Assembly (NCBI RefSeq): GCF_007747995.1
Contig: NZ_CP036276.1
Span: forward strand, 2,409,001-2,473,000
DNA from: Symmachiella dynata
GTDB taxonomy: Bacteria; Planctomycetota; Planctomycetia; Planctomycetales; Planctomycetaceae
Direction of reading: 5' to 3'
DNA: 64,000 bases
In this document: piece by piece, positions 43,155 through 52,979 of the stretch
Layout: the number at the start of each line of letters is the position of its first letter
How positions within the stretch are numbered: position 1 is the first letter of the stretch
Made by a program: the position numbers and the translations under genes
Notes under the pieces: model-generated
Databases searched by the model: none
Seen by the model: the letters and a program-made list of their open reading frames with translations, nothing else
Told to the model about the DNA's origin: nothing

Positions 43155-45545
43155 TCAGTCAATCGGAATCATCACGCGAAAACCAACGTCCCTGCCGCGG
43201 AGGGCAACCATCAAATCTTCCGATTCTTTGGTGCTGAGATCGTTGTAAGTGAGTGGCTGTACCGGTTTACTGTTAGCCGATCCGCCCCGGAAGTATTGCT
43301 GTCCACGGCTCACAGTCCACGAATCCTCTAGGTCCACACTGGCCGTTGTGTCCTGTCCTCGAATGAGCGACAAGTTCTCACGCACCGTTCCCTCAGGGTT
43401 TCCATCTAAATTGACATCCGCAGTGTATTCCCAGCCATTGCCCGCCATGTCCCGGCATCCATAGGGGCTCACGTCGTCGGCTGACGAACCCACCACAGCG
43501 GGCGGTTCGGTGCCCTGTTCGTGGTTCAGTGCGATGTGTAAAGGAACCGCAGCATCCCAGATACCTCGATAAGGCCCTTGCGGCCAGTTTTTCTGTACGA
43601 ATTCAACATCAGTGTCCCACAAGCCTGTCGCAATGTTCCAGTCCCTCTGTCGCGGCAACGTTCCCTGCCCGTTGCCGATCCATTGCGCGATCAATTCAGC
43701 TTCGTCGACCCGTAGGTTCATCGCAGGGATGTCGAGGTATTCCTTTTTCTCCGGGTGGATCAACCAATCAAAGAGCCCGTCCGTGGGGCGAATCTGGGAA
43801 TTGTCTCCGTGATACGTCCACGACTTCAAGTCAAACGCTCCGGGATGCGCTGCGGCGTATTCCAACACCCATTGATTGCGGACTTTGTTTTCCATCAGAT
43901 AAAATGGTTCAGCATCACGCGGCCATTGCGAGTCGACCTGTGCGCTGCCGGGCAATCGGGCTCGATGGATTAAAAGAAACGGAATGCGGATTTCCGCGCC
44001 GGACTCGCCCACAATGACCCGTTCGATGCGGCCGGGCAAATACTTTTTGTTCCCTGGACCGGCATTTTCATTGTGGGGATGCGGGAACAATCCCGATTCC
44101 GGATTGCGGCGAAATCCTTCTGCATCCGGTAGCCAAACCCGAGGCGGTTGAAAGATCAGAGCGGCCCGGATTTCGTGGGTAAGTTGCTTCCCCGTTTCGG
44201 GATCCTCGATGTTGACGGTTGTCAGTGTCTCGGCGTCTCGCGGGGGCGCTTCGATCGCAGCGGTTGCTTGGATTTCAAGGGACTCAATTTCATCGGCGCG
44301 CACATGAACCTGTTTCTGCAGCGCCTCGCCCTCGGCTTTCCCGTTCCAGGAGACTCCCGGAATCCCCTTGAGATTGAGGTTTGCGAAGCCATCGACATCG
44401 GAGGTGAGGAGGATTTGCAGTGTCGCCGAATCCCCCGCTGCAATCCGCAGCGTCTCTGTATTGACGGAAACTGCCGGTGGCGCCGACAGCAAGGTCTGCG
44501 GCGGGATATCCTGGGTACTGCGATTTCCATAGGCGAACCAGAGGCCGCCCAAGATCACCACCACTGCCGCGGTCACCCATCCCAAGTACGATTTCGCAGA
44601 ACTCCGGGGGGGATTCGCTTCCCAGTTCCGGATTGTGTCCTGCGAAATAATCTGTGTGTCAGCCACCGCCGAGGAAATATCGCGTGGCAGGCTTTTGAGC
44701 AAGCGTTGCGAAACTGTTTGCATCGAATCGGGCCGGTCGCCCGCTTCTTTCGCCATGCAGTCTTGCACGACCTCTTCCAATTGCGGCGAGAATTCTTGAT
44801 CGGGAGCAACGTCCGCCATCGACGGCGGATTTTCCTTGACCACCTTTTGCATAAACCCGAACAGCCCCGCATAGGAGTCCGGCGGCGCAAAAGGGAGTTG
44901 GCCGGTCAGGATCTGATACATCGTCGTGCCGAACGAATAGATGTCGCTGCGAAAGTCGACTTTCGCTCCTTCTAATTGTTCCGGCGACATATAGGCGATC
45001 GTTCCGGAGAATTCACCCTGGGTGCCCATGATCGTGGGATTGGTGATGGTGGCAAAATCGGCCAACTTGGCGATACCCAAGTCGAGCATCACAAACCGCT
45101 CGCTCTTTTTGCCCTCATCGACCAGCATCACGTTGCTCGGTTTGATGTCACGATGAACCAGTCCTGCTTCGTGCGCTTTTTGCAATGCGCCACAAATTTG
45201 CTCGGAGAAGTCGCGCAACTGCTGTCGGGTCAAGGGGCGCTCTTTGTCCTTCAAGCGAACATCGAGCGGCTGCCCTTGCAGGTACTCCATGACCAAAAAC
45301 GGCATCCCGCCCGGGGGATCGTAATAGTCGTGGAGCGTAACGACGTTGGCATGCTCGAATTTAACAAGCAATTTGGCTTCGCGCTTGAACGTGTTGACGA
45401 AATTCTCGTCGACTTTTTCGTTGGGGATTTTGACGGCAACCGAGCGGCTCAACTCCAGATCCCGCGCACGATAGATTTCCCCCTGCGCGCCGCCGCCCAG
45501 GCGCTCCTCAAGGCGAAATCGGTTGACGAGAATATCCCCAAGCAT
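43155..45545 (-). CDS. Ser/Thr protein kinase with FGE-like extracytoplasmic domain
   Basis: 796 residues. Kinase domain 10-285: glycine loop LGGGAQGEIY, Lys39 (VAVKI), catalytic HRDIKPSN with Asp133, DLG instead of DFG (Asp155), APE region YMSPEQLEG. One membrane helix at 321-340 (LGWVTAAVVVILGGLWFAYG) puts the C-terminal half outside. The end (about 690-796) is a formylglycine-generating-enzyme/SUMF1-like domain (YGCRDMAGNGWEYTADVNLD, QQYFRGGSAN, DVGFRV). The domain may sense or process an external partner. It lies directly upstream of the WD40 giant on the same strand. Confidence 0.9.
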   Translation of the reverse strand: MLGDILVNRFRLEERLGGGAQGEIYRARDLELSRSVAVKIPNEKVDENFVNTFKREAKLLVKFEHANVVTLHDYYDPPGGMPFLVMEYLQGQPLDVRLKDKERPLTRQQLRDFSEQICGALQKAHEAGLVHRDIKPSNVMLVDEGKKSERFVMLDLGIAKLADFATITNPTIMGTQGEFSGTIAYMSPEQLEGAKVDFRSDIYSFGTTMYQILTGQLPFAPPDSYAGLFGFMQKVVKENPPSMADVAPDQEFSPQLEEVVQDCMAKEAGDRPDSMQTVSQRLLKSLPRDISSAVADTQIISQDTIRNWEANPPRSSAKSYLGWVTAAVVVILGGLWFAYGNRSTQDIPPQTLLSAPPAVSVNTETLRIAAGDSATLQILLTSDVDGFANLNLKGIPGVSWNGKAEGEALQKQVHVRADEIESLEIQATAAIEAPPRDAETLTTVNIEDPETGKQLTHEIRAALIFQPPRVWLPDAEGFRRNPESGLFPHPHNENAGPGNKKYLPGRIERVIVGESGAEIRIPFLLIHRARLPGSAQVDSQWPRDAEPFYLMENKVRNQWVLEYAAAHPGAFDLKSWTYHGDNSQIRPTDGLFDWLIHPEKKEYLDIPAMNLRVDEAELIAQWIGNGQGTLPRQRDWNIATGLWDTDVEFVQKNWPQGPYRGIWDAAVPLHIALNHEQGTEPPAVVGSSADDVSPYGCRDMAGNGWEYTADVNLDGNPEGTVRENLSLIRGQDTTASVDLEDSWTVSRGQQYFRGGSANSKPVQPLTYNDLSTKESEDLMVALRGRDVGFRVMIPID

Positions 45546-45900
45546 TGCAGTGCAGTTTCCTTGGCCGGAATCGATCGTGAGCGGTCTACGAGACTTTCAC
45601 TCAGGATACTGCACATCCCCTACCCAAGTGAACGCCGAATCGCACAAATCCCGCGATTCAGCAATCTGATCGCCCCAGGAATGGAAAAGAAGCAACCCCG
45701 AAACGACCCAGCTGCTTCATGCGGGCAACCACCCCAAAGGTCACCGCATAGTATCGACACGCTTTCCGGGAGGGCGAAGCTCCTTCTGAGCCGCAACGGT
45801 CCGTTGGACGCGATTTGCGAAATCAGGCGACAACGAACAGACTCCGATCGTGCGGCTAGGCTAGAACTTTGCCAAACCCAGCCGCTGCGAGACCGCTTTG
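45546..45900. other. Intergenic region, nothing recognised
   Basis: 355 bases between the leftward aldehyde dehydrogenase stop and the leftward kinase start. It should hold the kinase promoter. No repeat, terminator or RNA structure was identified by eye. Confidence 0.5.
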
Positions 45901-47379
45901 CTAATCCAAATTCATCGTCACCGTCTTCAATTCCGTATAATTCGCCAGCGCCGCTTCGCCCAACTCGCGGCCGATGCCGCTCATTTTGAAACCGCCGAAC
46001 GGGGCAGCTGCGTCGAAGACGTCGTAACAGTTGATCCAGACCGTGCCCGCTTTGATGCTGTTGGCCAAACGGTGCGCCTTGCCGACATCCCGCGTCCAAA
46101 CAGCGGCTGCCAAACCGTAAAACGTGTTGTTGGCCCGGGCGGTGACCTCCTCGATCGACTTAAACGGCAACACGCTGAGTACAGGGCCGAAGATTTCGTC
46201 GGTGGCAATCGGCATGTCGTCAGTGACGTTGTCGAAAATGGTCGGCTCGATGAAAAACCCTTGGTCGCCAAAACGGGACCCGCCCGCCACGCAATGCGCA
46301 CCGGCTTCGTTCCCCTTGTCGATGTAACTCAGGATCTTGTCGAATTGCGCTTGATCAATTTGTGGTCCCTGTCCCGTTTGTGTGTCGAACGGATCGCCCA
46401 ATTTGCGGCCCTTGGCACATTGAATCAGCTTCTCCACAAACTGTTCGTGGATCGCTTCCTCAACAAACACCCGGCTACCGGCGCAACAACATTGCCCTTG
46501 GTTGAAAAACAATCCAAACTCTGTGCCCGCCGCAGCGGCATCCAGGTCGGCGTCGGCAAAGATCACGTTGGGACTTTTGCCCCCCAGTTCAAACGTCAGC
46601 CGTTTGAGCGTCTGCGCCGCGTCGGCCATGATGATCTGAGCGGTTTTATGTTCGCCGGTAAAGGCGATTTTGTCGACCTCGGGATGCTTTACCAGTGCGG
46701 CACCCGCTGTAGGACCATACCCCGGGACGATATTGATCACTCCGTCGGGAAATCCCGCTTCCATGGCCAATTCGCCCATGCGTAGACAGGTTAGCGGCGT
46801 TTGCTCGGCCGGTTTCATCACGATCGTGCAGCCCGCCGCCAGTGCCGGTCCCCATTTCCAGGCTGCCATCAGCAGTGGAAAGTTCCAGGGAATGATCTGT
46901 CCCGCCACACCCAACGGTTCACGCCGCGTGTAGCAGAAATAATCGCCGCGAATCGGAATCGTCTGCCCGTGGATCTTGTCCGCCCAACCAGCGTAATACC
47001 GTAAGCAGTCGATCACCAACGGCAGGTCAGCGGCGCGGCTGTCGTTGATCGGTTTGCCGTTGTCGAGCGTTTCCAGCGCCGCCAGTTCGTCGAAATTGGC
47101 CTCAACCAAATCCGCCAACCGGTGCAGCAACGCGCCGCGGTCGCGAGCATCCATTTTTTTCCAGGGACCGGATTCAAACGCTCGGCGGGCAGCGGTGACG
47201 GCCCGGTCAATGTCCTCCGTATCCCCCTCGGCGACATCGGCGATTTTTTCTTCGGTGGCCGGATTGAACGTGCCAAAGGTCTTGCCGCTGGCCGCATCAC
47301 ACCATTGGCCGTCAATGAGCAATTGTGTTCGTCGCACGGTCGGGGCTGTATAGACGTCTTCGGTCGTTGTGGTCGCCAT
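45901..47379 (-). CDS. NAD(P)-dependent aldehyde dehydrogenase
   Basis: 492 residues from ATG 47379, preceded by AGGAGACT. ALDH hallmarks: [20 protein letters not shown] (cofactor region), [12 protein letters not shown] (GxxxG), catalytic Glu in [14 protein letters not shown] and catalytic Cys in [14 protein letters not shown]. It oxidises an aldehyde to the acid. The subtype is close to class 1/2 ALDHs; substrate is open. It could oxidise a semialdehyde in the sugar-acid route suggested by the YjhG dehydratase, but it is 26 kb away. Confidence 0.95.
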   Translation of the reverse strand: MATTTTEDVYTAPTVRRTQLLIDGQWCDAASGKTFGTFNPATEEKIADVAEGDTEDIDRAVTAARRAFESGPWKKMDARDRGALLHRLADLVEANFDELAALETLDNGKPINDSRAADLPLVIDCLRYYAGWADKIHGQTIPIRGDYFCYTRREPLGVAGQIIPWNFPLLMAAWKWGPALAAGCTIVMKPAEQTPLTCLRMGELAMEAGFPDGVINIVPGYGPTAGAALVKHPEVDKIAFTGEHKTAQIIMADAAQTLKRLTFELGGKSPNVIFADADLDAAAAGTEFGLFFNQGQCCCAGSRVFVEEAIHEQFVEKLIQCAKGRKLGDPFDTQTGQGPQIDQAQFDKILSYIDKGNEAGAHCVAGGSRFGDQGFFIEPTIFDNVTDDMPIATDEIFGPVLSVLPFKSIEEVTARANNTFYGLAAAVWTRDVGKAHRLANSIKAGTVWINCYDVFDAAAPFGGFKMSGIGRELGEAALANYTELKTVTMNLD

Positions 47380-47678
47380 GGGAGTCTCCTTGGAAAAAAG
47401 GCCCGAGGAATATACGGCCAAAACCAGACACAGACGCCGGAAACGGCCGTCAGCTTGCTGTTGGCAATTGTAGCAAATATGGCTCGACGGGTGATAGGCT
47501 TCGGGAGGGGGTGTAATACCCAGGTCCTGCTACCCATGTCCTAGCTGCGACCAACTCCCTCAAGCCTGTCAGCTCAAGCCTCAAGCCTTCGCAACAACAT
47601 TGCCATTTCTTCCGGCGATGATAAAGTGACCAATAGATAACGGTCGCGACGGACCATGCCGAACAGGAGGCGCGCGTA
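47380..47678. other. Divergent intergenic region with short dispersed motif
   Basis: It contains CTCAAGCCTGTCAGCTCAAG at about 47557, a CTCAAGCCT-rich stretch also found at about 55920 before pabA. An AGGAGG ribosome site for the lipase ends it. Promoters for both flanking genes must be here. Confidence 0.45.
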
Positions 47679-48599
47679 ATGAGCAGTTCACTTGTCCCCA
47701 AAGTGATCCAAGACGTTGGCGAAGTACCGCTCGTTTTGCACTCCGATGTGCGGGAACCGCTGGCGAATCTGAGTTTTCTGCGACGTGGTCTGGTGTTGGC
47801 CGAATTGGCGATGATTGCCTACAACGACGAGGCCGAAGCCAGCCGCGCTGCTGAGGCGATTGGTTTTTCTGAGTCCCAATTGTTCGAACATGACGGTGCG
47901 CAGGCCTATCGATTTGCCAATGACCGGGACGTAGTGCTGGCCTGTCGTGGAACCGAGGCCAATGAATGGAATGACCTGAAAGCCGATGCGAATGCCTCGA
48001 TGGCGGTCGTGGGAGCATTGGGCAAGGTCCATAGCGGCTTTAATCAGGAAGTCGACGACCTGTGGCCGGTGCTGGAGGGAACCCTGCGTGAGGATACGCG
48101 GCCGGTTTGGTTTTGCGGGCATTCACTGGGAGCGGCCATGGCCACAATCTGCGCTTACCGCTGCAAAGCCTCGGCGATTGTCAGCAATCCGCAAGAACTG
48201 CATACCTACGGTTCCCCCCGTATCGGCAACAAGCGTTATATCCGCCATGCCGAGTTGAGCCATTATCGTTGGGTGCACAACAACGATGTCGTCACCCGCG
48301 TGCCGCCCGCTTGGTTGGGATATCGGCATGGCGGCGACGAGGTCTATTTGGACCGGCACGGACGCATCCGCAAACTGAAAGGCGTCTGGCGCAGCCGCGA
48401 CCGCTGGCGGGGCTTTATGGCGGGGTTATTCAAATGGAAATTCGATCTGTTGGCCGACCATAGCATCCATCTCTACGCGCAACACATTGCCACCGCCGTC
48501 GTTCAAGAAGACCGAAAAGCATCCGCAGGACGTGAAACGCGCGACGAAGACGATCTCGTGATTCGAAACAAACAGGACGAGTCGGAGCAAAACGACTGA
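47679..48599 (+). CDS. Class 3 lipase-family alpha/beta hydrolase
   Basis: 306 residues, with AGGAGG upstream of the ATG. The nucleophile elbow is GHSLG (Ser149, in VWFCGHSLGAAMATICAY); a later NNDVVTRVPPAWLGYRHGG supplies the Asp of the triad, and a His follows near DHSIH. CRGTEANEWNDLKADAN is the class 3 lipase oxyanion region. No signal peptide is visible, so it is probably cytosolic or membrane-associated. It likely cleaves acylglycerols or phospholipids. Confidence 0.9.
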   Translation: MSSSLVPKVIQDVGEVPLVLHSDVREPLANLSFLRRGLVLAELAMIAYNDEAEASRAAEAIGFSESQLFEHDGAQAYRFANDRDVVLACRGTEANEWNDLKADANASMAVVGALGKVHSGFNQEVDDLWPVLEGTLREDTRPVWFCGHSLGAAMATICAYRCKASAIVSNPQELHTYGSPRIGNKRYIRHAELSHYRWVHNNDVVTRVPPAWLGYRHGGDEVYLDRHGRIRKLKGVWRSRDRWRGFMAGLFKWKFDLLADHSIHLYAQHIATAVVQEDRKASAGRETRDEDDLVIRNKQDESEQND

Positions 48600-48927
48600 A
48601 TGGGGCCGACGTGGGATGAAAGTCGAGCTGCTACCCGTTTTCAATCGATTGCGCATAAAACTGCTTGCCCACCGTGCTGTCGATTGTCTATACTGCAAAC
48701 CACGTTATCAGCCCGTTGAAAAAGGGTGCCACTGGCGGCTTGTCCGCCAGTGCGGAATCACGAGACCCGCAACACACTGCTGGACAAGCCAGCAGTGGCA
48801 CCCAACTCTGGAGTGTTTTCTAATTTTTCATCGGGCTGTTAGGTCGGGTCGCACATTTCTGGGCGGCTCGTTGCTTGTTCAATTCAAACTGGACTTTCGG
48901 CAGGTCGCTTCGAAAGGAGCCGAATCG
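48600..48927. other. Intergenic region with palindromic repeat
   Basis: 328 bases that hold a complete copy of family B repeat (48724-48803). The open frame that spans it has no domain until the winged-helix start at 48928. Nothing else was seen. Confidence 0.6.
48724..48803. repeat. Palindromic repeat family B, copy 3
   Basis: GGGTGCCACTGGCGGCTTGT then CCGCCAGTGC (48724-48753), and the partial inverse CTGGACAAGCCAGCAGTGGC plus ACCC (48779-48803). It is the cleanest copy: the outer arms (GGGTGCCACTG/CAGTGGCACCC) are a perfect 11-base inverse. Confidence 0.9.
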
Positions 48928-49149
48928 ATGGCCACGGCAACATTGGAAAACGAACTCGATACAATTGGTTACACTGCCGGAATGATCTGGCACTTTCTTG
49001 GCGACAACGGCCCGACGACGATGACCCAGTTGGTGAAGGCGATTGACGCGCCGCGCGACAAGGTTATGCAAGGTGTCGGCTGGTTGGCTCGCGAAGGCAA
49101 GATCTGCTACGAGGAAGGTTCGCGTAGCAAAACGATCCGCTTAGTCTGA
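48928..49149 (+). CDS. Small winged-helix protein (DUF2582-like)
   Basis: 73 residues from ATG 48928, preceded by AAAGGAG; a longer upstream frame runs through the repeat and is rejected. The fold pattern is a helix (TLENELDTIGYTAGMIWHFL), GPTTMTQLVKAIDAPRDKVM (helix-turn-helix-like) and GWLAREGKICYEEGSRSKTI (wing). Proteins of this type often bind nucleic acids or dimerise. Its target is unknown. Confidence 0.78.
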   Translation: MATATLENELDTIGYTAGMIWHFLGDNGPTTMTQLVKAIDAPRDKVMQGVGWLAREGKICYEEGSRSKTIRLV

Positions 49150-49257
49150 CTCATTTCTGAGACCGGCGGCCCGTTGGGAGGCAGAGAAACTTTCCGCGAA
49201 TTCTCGTGGTGAGAACGGAGTTCTTGGCGCAACCAAGGTGAAAGGTACGCTTGTCAA

Positions 49258-50199
49258 ATGACGCAAACGTCCGAATTCCAAGTGCTGTGCAAAGAAGCGC
49301 GTCAATGCTGGCGTGATGGCGAATATCAGTGTGCCGTCGAATTGTTTGAGCAGGCGTTGGAAATCGAAGAGGTCTCCGAGACGCATCAACACGCGGGCAT
49401 GGCCGCCTATATGGCGGGCGACACTGAGAATGCGGTCAAGCATCTCATCCGAGCCACGCATCTGGCCCCGTCCAACTCTCAAGCTCGCATCAATTTGGGC
49501 GCGGTGTACAATCGCCGCAAAGAATACAAGCTTGCCATCGATGCCCTCCGCAAGGGGTTGGCTATGGACATGCACTGCGCCGAGGGGTATTTCAATCTCG
49601 GCATGGCGCATCGCCACCAGAACGAACCCAAAATGGCGATTCCCGCGCTGCGTGAAGCGATCCGCCTCGATCCTGAAATGGCAGACGCGCACGTCCAACT
49701 GGCGGAAGTCTATAGTGGACAAGGAAACTATAAACAGGCGATCGAATTGGCCGAACAGGCATTGAAAATCAAACCCGGATTTGAGGCGGCACAACAGATC
49801 TTGGATAAAGCGGAGCAGGGCCGTGATACCGCCAAGGCTTCGTCGAAAAATTTGGATTGGATCGCCGGCGTCAGCCCCACAAAATTGGACCAGGGGTTTC
49901 GCGAATTGACCGATGAGCAGCAGGTTGCCGACCACCGTCATCTCGTCGTGTTGGCGCACTCAATCCACCAAATCGCCAACGATGTTTTGCTGCAAATGCG
50001 GCGGGAACTCGATCCCGCCACGCGGCAAGTTTATCGCATTGTCAGCCGTCCCGAAAAAAATCCCGGCACCTTGACCGAAGCGTACGCAGCCTTCAAACGA
50101 GCCACCAAATCGTACAAAATCCTCCGCGATCGACTGGGCGTCAAAATGCAGGAACTGCGGGATTACGAAGAGTCAATGAAAGAAAACAACGGCGAATAA
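49258..50199 (+). CDS. TPR-repeat protein
   Basis: 313 residues. The first 185 consist of tetratricopeptide repeats (AVELFEQALEIEEVSETHQH, LIRATHLAPSNSQARINLGA, ALRKGLAMDMHCAEGYFNLG, ALREAIRLDPEMADAHVQLA, AIELAEQALKIKPGFEAAQQ). A helical domain of unknown kind follows (about 205-313). No signal peptide. It is a protein-binding scaffold; its partner is unknown. Confidence 0.85.
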   Translation: MTQTSEFQVLCKEARQCWRDGEYQCAVELFEQALEIEEVSETHQHAGMAAYMAGDTENAVKHLIRATHLAPSNSQARINLGAVYNRRKEYKLAIDALRKGLAMDMHCAEGYFNLGMAHRHQNEPKMAIPALREAIRLDPEMADAHVQLAEVYSGQGNYKQAIELAEQALKIKPGFEAAQQILDKAEQGRDTAKASSKNLDWIAGVSPTKLDQGFRELTDEQQVADHRHLVVLAHSIHQIANDVLLQMRRELDPATRQVYRIVSRPEKNPGTLTEAYAAFKRATKSYKILRDRLGVKMQELRDYEESMKENNGE

Positions 50200-50325
50200 C
50201 ACCTCCCAGTGCGAATTACAAACCACCCGCAGCGCCCAACGGAAGCGACCTAAGCCCCCCGGGCGGAAGCTCGCACAAAGCGGCTACGCCGCACGAGCGG
50301 ATGCTCGCATGAAGTAGCGACGTCG
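50200..50325. repeat. GC-rich palindromes between TPR and ComEC genes
   Basis: Several short palindromes are stacked: GCGGCTACGCCGC near 50281 and AGCGACGTCGCT near 50321, with CCCCCCGGGC before them. The convergent genes end on both sides, so these may act as bidirectional terminators, though no long T tract is present. Confidence 0.5.
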
Positions 50326-52818
50326 CTATTTTACGAATTCTTTGACGTCGATTTTTCCGGTGTCGTCGATCGTGACCGTCACCGCGCCGCTCGTCCAGGT
50401 GGAGAGCACAGTCGTTCCCGGCCCATAAATCTCGCGCAATGCCGCCGTGGGACTTTGCCGCCCGCCACTGGCGATGACCCAACGCGGTCGACACCATGCG
50501 GCCAAGTCTAATGTGTTGGCAGCCAGGCTTCCGTGATGTGGTGACACGAGTACGTCCACATCGAGTGAGGGGGTCGCGAAAAGTGCCAACAACCCTTCGC
50601 CCTCCAAATCGCCGGTCAGCAGAATGACCCTTTCGCGATACTCGATGGCCAGCACTAAGCTATTGGCATTATCGCTGCCGCCCCGCACATCCCCAGCCGG
50701 GACAAGCACGCGAATGTTGACATCGTCGTCTAGTAGTAACTGGTCGTCCGTTCCTAAAGAATGAAGCGGAATGTCGCTGTCGAAGATGGCGTCGCACAGC
50801 GCAGCAACCGCCGGTTGTCTCGTATCGAGCAGCGAAGGAGAAACATAGACCCCGTCCACCGGGAGCTTGCCGAGGAGACCGGGAACGGCGTTGAAATGAT
50901 CGACGTCGGCATGCGAAAGCACCACGGCGTCCAGCCGCGCGATTCCTAACTCCCAAGCCCCGTTTTCAATAATCCGCTCCGTCCGCCCCGCATCATGCAA
51001 TTGTCCCGCGTCGTAAAGTAGTGTTCGTCCATTAGGCAGTTCCACGAGAATCGCACTGCCGTGCCCCACGGAAAAAAACGTGCAACGTAGTTGTGGTTTG
51101 TTGCGGGGAACGACCGCAACGGCCAGACCCAATACGCACCAACACAATAAGCCTCGCGCTCCCCAACGCCGCATGCCAAACTTTGATCCACCAAAGATCG
51201 CCGCCACTAGCAGGGCATAAAACCCAAGGAGCCACCAATTGGCCGGGCCGGGGACATGCTGATGTCCCCAACTCAGTCGCTGCGCGTTGTCGACGATTGC
51301 TAAAAATAACGACAGTCCACTGTCAAACAAATATCCGAACACCGGTGCCAAGGGGGGTAGCAACAACCCGCAAAACAGCAGTGCATATCCGCACCAAAGC
51401 ACGACAATGACCAGCGGCATCAGGAGCACATTGACCCCCAAGCCGACAGGCGAAATTATCTGAAAACGGGCGGCGATGAGCGGCGCAACGATCAACCAAA
51501 TCCCCGCGGTAATCAACAGACCGTCCCCGATCCAATGCAGCGGAGGACTTAACCAACGGTGGATCTGCTCAAACCGCTCGCCGCGCAGTTCCTGCGGGGA
51601 ATACTGTTCTTTCGCTTCGATAATGGCAGACGTTTCGGTTTTTAAACGCATGAGCGCCACAATGGCTACCACCGCCAGAAACGACAATTGCGGGCCAACT
51701 TCGAACAGCTGCGCGGGATTCCACAACAGTAACACCAGCGCCGCCAAGGCGAGGGAATTGCCCAAGCGGGCGCGACGGTGCCAAGGTTGTCCAATGAGAA
51801 TCACCGCTGCCATGACCGTTGCGCGAATCACCGGCAACCGAGCTTCGTTGATAAACGTATAGCCGATCAAACAACTCAAGATGACTACGGTCGTCCATGC
51901 CGCCGGAAATCGAAACAACCGGCAGATCCCCCACAGCAGCGTTGCCAAGATTCCTACATGCAGTCCCGAGAGCGCCAAAAAATGCATTGTTCCACTTTGT
52001 GCGAAGGCATTTCGCAGGTCATCTGTGACATCCCGTCGATCCCCCAACAACAGCGCCGCAGCGACCGGCGCGTTATCGGGACTGAGATTTGCCGTGAGCA
52101 CATCGCCGCATTCTTCGCGAATATCAGCTGCGAATCGTAACGGCTGCCACCATCGCCCCGCTGGCTTAATGGTTTGCACGGCGTCGGGATAATCCGTACG
52201 CAGCATCGCGTCGATCCCCTGGCTGTGAAGATAATCCCGGAAATCAAACCCTCCGGGATTCCGCCGTCCGACCGGTTGCGAGAGTAACCCCACAATCTCA
52301 ACTTCATCGCCCACTCCAATGTGCGGCGCATGGCCGGTGATTTGCAGTCGTACCGTTCCGGAAGTTGTCGTCGCTGTGTCACCCGACAGCAATGTTTGGC
52401 AATCGATTTCACAGAGGGTGCTGTCGTATTCCGGGATCGTGCTGGGAAAAGCGTGCTTTTTGCGGGGGATGACAACGGGTTGCGAAGTGACCGTTCCCGT
52501 CAAACGCACTGGTTGGGGTGTCTCACGGGCGAACAGCGCGATGTTGTCCGCTGTCGTGATAGTGAGAAACCAATGCTGCCGTAATCCTCCCGCAGCGACG
52601 CACGCAAAGCACAACAACCAGGCCGCTGCCATTCGTCGACGACGAAAAGCGATGAGCCAACCGCCCCATGCGGCGGCTAAAACGACCCACCAACTGAGTA
52701 ATGAAACCGGCCACCAGGTTTCGAGGCAGATCCCAACAGCAAAACTAACTGCCACCGCCACAATGGGCGATCGCGGGCGCTGAAAATCGTTCGAGTTGGC
52801 GGGCGGCGGACCAATCAT
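50326..52818 (-). CDS. comEC: ComEC/Rec2-family DNA uptake channel protein
   Basis: 830 residues from ATG 52818 (MIGPPPANSNDFQRPRSP); a TTG start at 52878 is possible. The N-terminal third has membrane helices and an OB-like domain (GVGDEVEIVGLLSQPVG); the Competence core contains FAQSGTMHFLALSGLHVGIL. The C-terminal third is a metallo-beta-lactamase domain (SHADVDHFNAVPGLL, LLTGDLEGEGLLAL, VSPHHGSLAANT). In naturally competent bacteria ComEC carries single-stranded DNA across the inner membrane. No other competence gene is nearby. Confidence 0.9.
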   Translation of the reverse strand: MIGPPPANSNDFQRPRSPIVAVAVSFAVGICLETWWPVSLLSWWVVLAAAWGGWLIAFRRRRMAAAWLLCFACVAAGGLRQHWFLTITTADNIALFARETPQPVRLTGTVTSQPVVIPRKKHAFPSTIPEYDSTLCEIDCQTLLSGDTATTTSGTVRLQITGHAPHIGVGDEVEIVGLLSQPVGRRNPGGFDFRDYLHSQGIDAMLRTDYPDAVQTIKPAGRWWQPLRFAADIREECGDVLTANLSPDNAPVAAALLLGDRRDVTDDLRNAFAQSGTMHFLALSGLHVGILATLLWGICRLFRFPAAWTTVVILSCLIGYTFINEARLPVIRATVMAAVILIGQPWHRRARLGNSLALAALVLLLWNPAQLFEVGPQLSFLAVVAIVALMRLKTETSAIIEAKEQYSPQELRGERFEQIHRWLSPPLHWIGDGLLITAGIWLIVAPLIAARFQIISPVGLGVNVLLMPLVIVVLWCGYALLFCGLLLPPLAPVFGYLFDSGLSLFLAIVDNAQRLSWGHQHVPGPANWWLLGFYALLVAAIFGGSKFGMRRWGARGLLCWCVLGLAVAVVPRNKPQLRCTFFSVGHGSAILVELPNGRTLLYDAGQLHDAGRTERIIENGAWELGIARLDAVVLSHADVDHFNAVPGLLGKLPVDGVYVSPSLLDTRQPAVAALCDAIFDSDIPLHSLGTDDQLLLDDDVNIRVLVPAGDVRGGSDNANSLVLAIEYRERVILLTGDLEGEGLLALFATPSLDVDVLVSPHHGSLAANTLDLAAWCRPRWVIASGGRQSPTAALREIYGPGTTVLSTWTSGAVTVTIDDTGKIDVKEFVK

Positions 52819-52979
52819 GTTCCCATCATCGGCTGGAATTTGCGCCGATGCAACATTTTTTACTCGCTTCCAGCCCAAGCCGCCGATTGTGGCAATTCCT
52901 CTCGGTCGGTACGATGGAAGCAGACCGGCGACTGGAGTCCTCGGCGAACATGTGTGTAGCGTCTCCGTAAGTTTATGGC

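Noticed and set aside
44148-45989. Long open frames on the plus strand (275 and 337 codons)
   Set aside because: They are antisense to the Ser/Thr kinase and contain no domains; they follow the codon pattern of the minus-strand gene.
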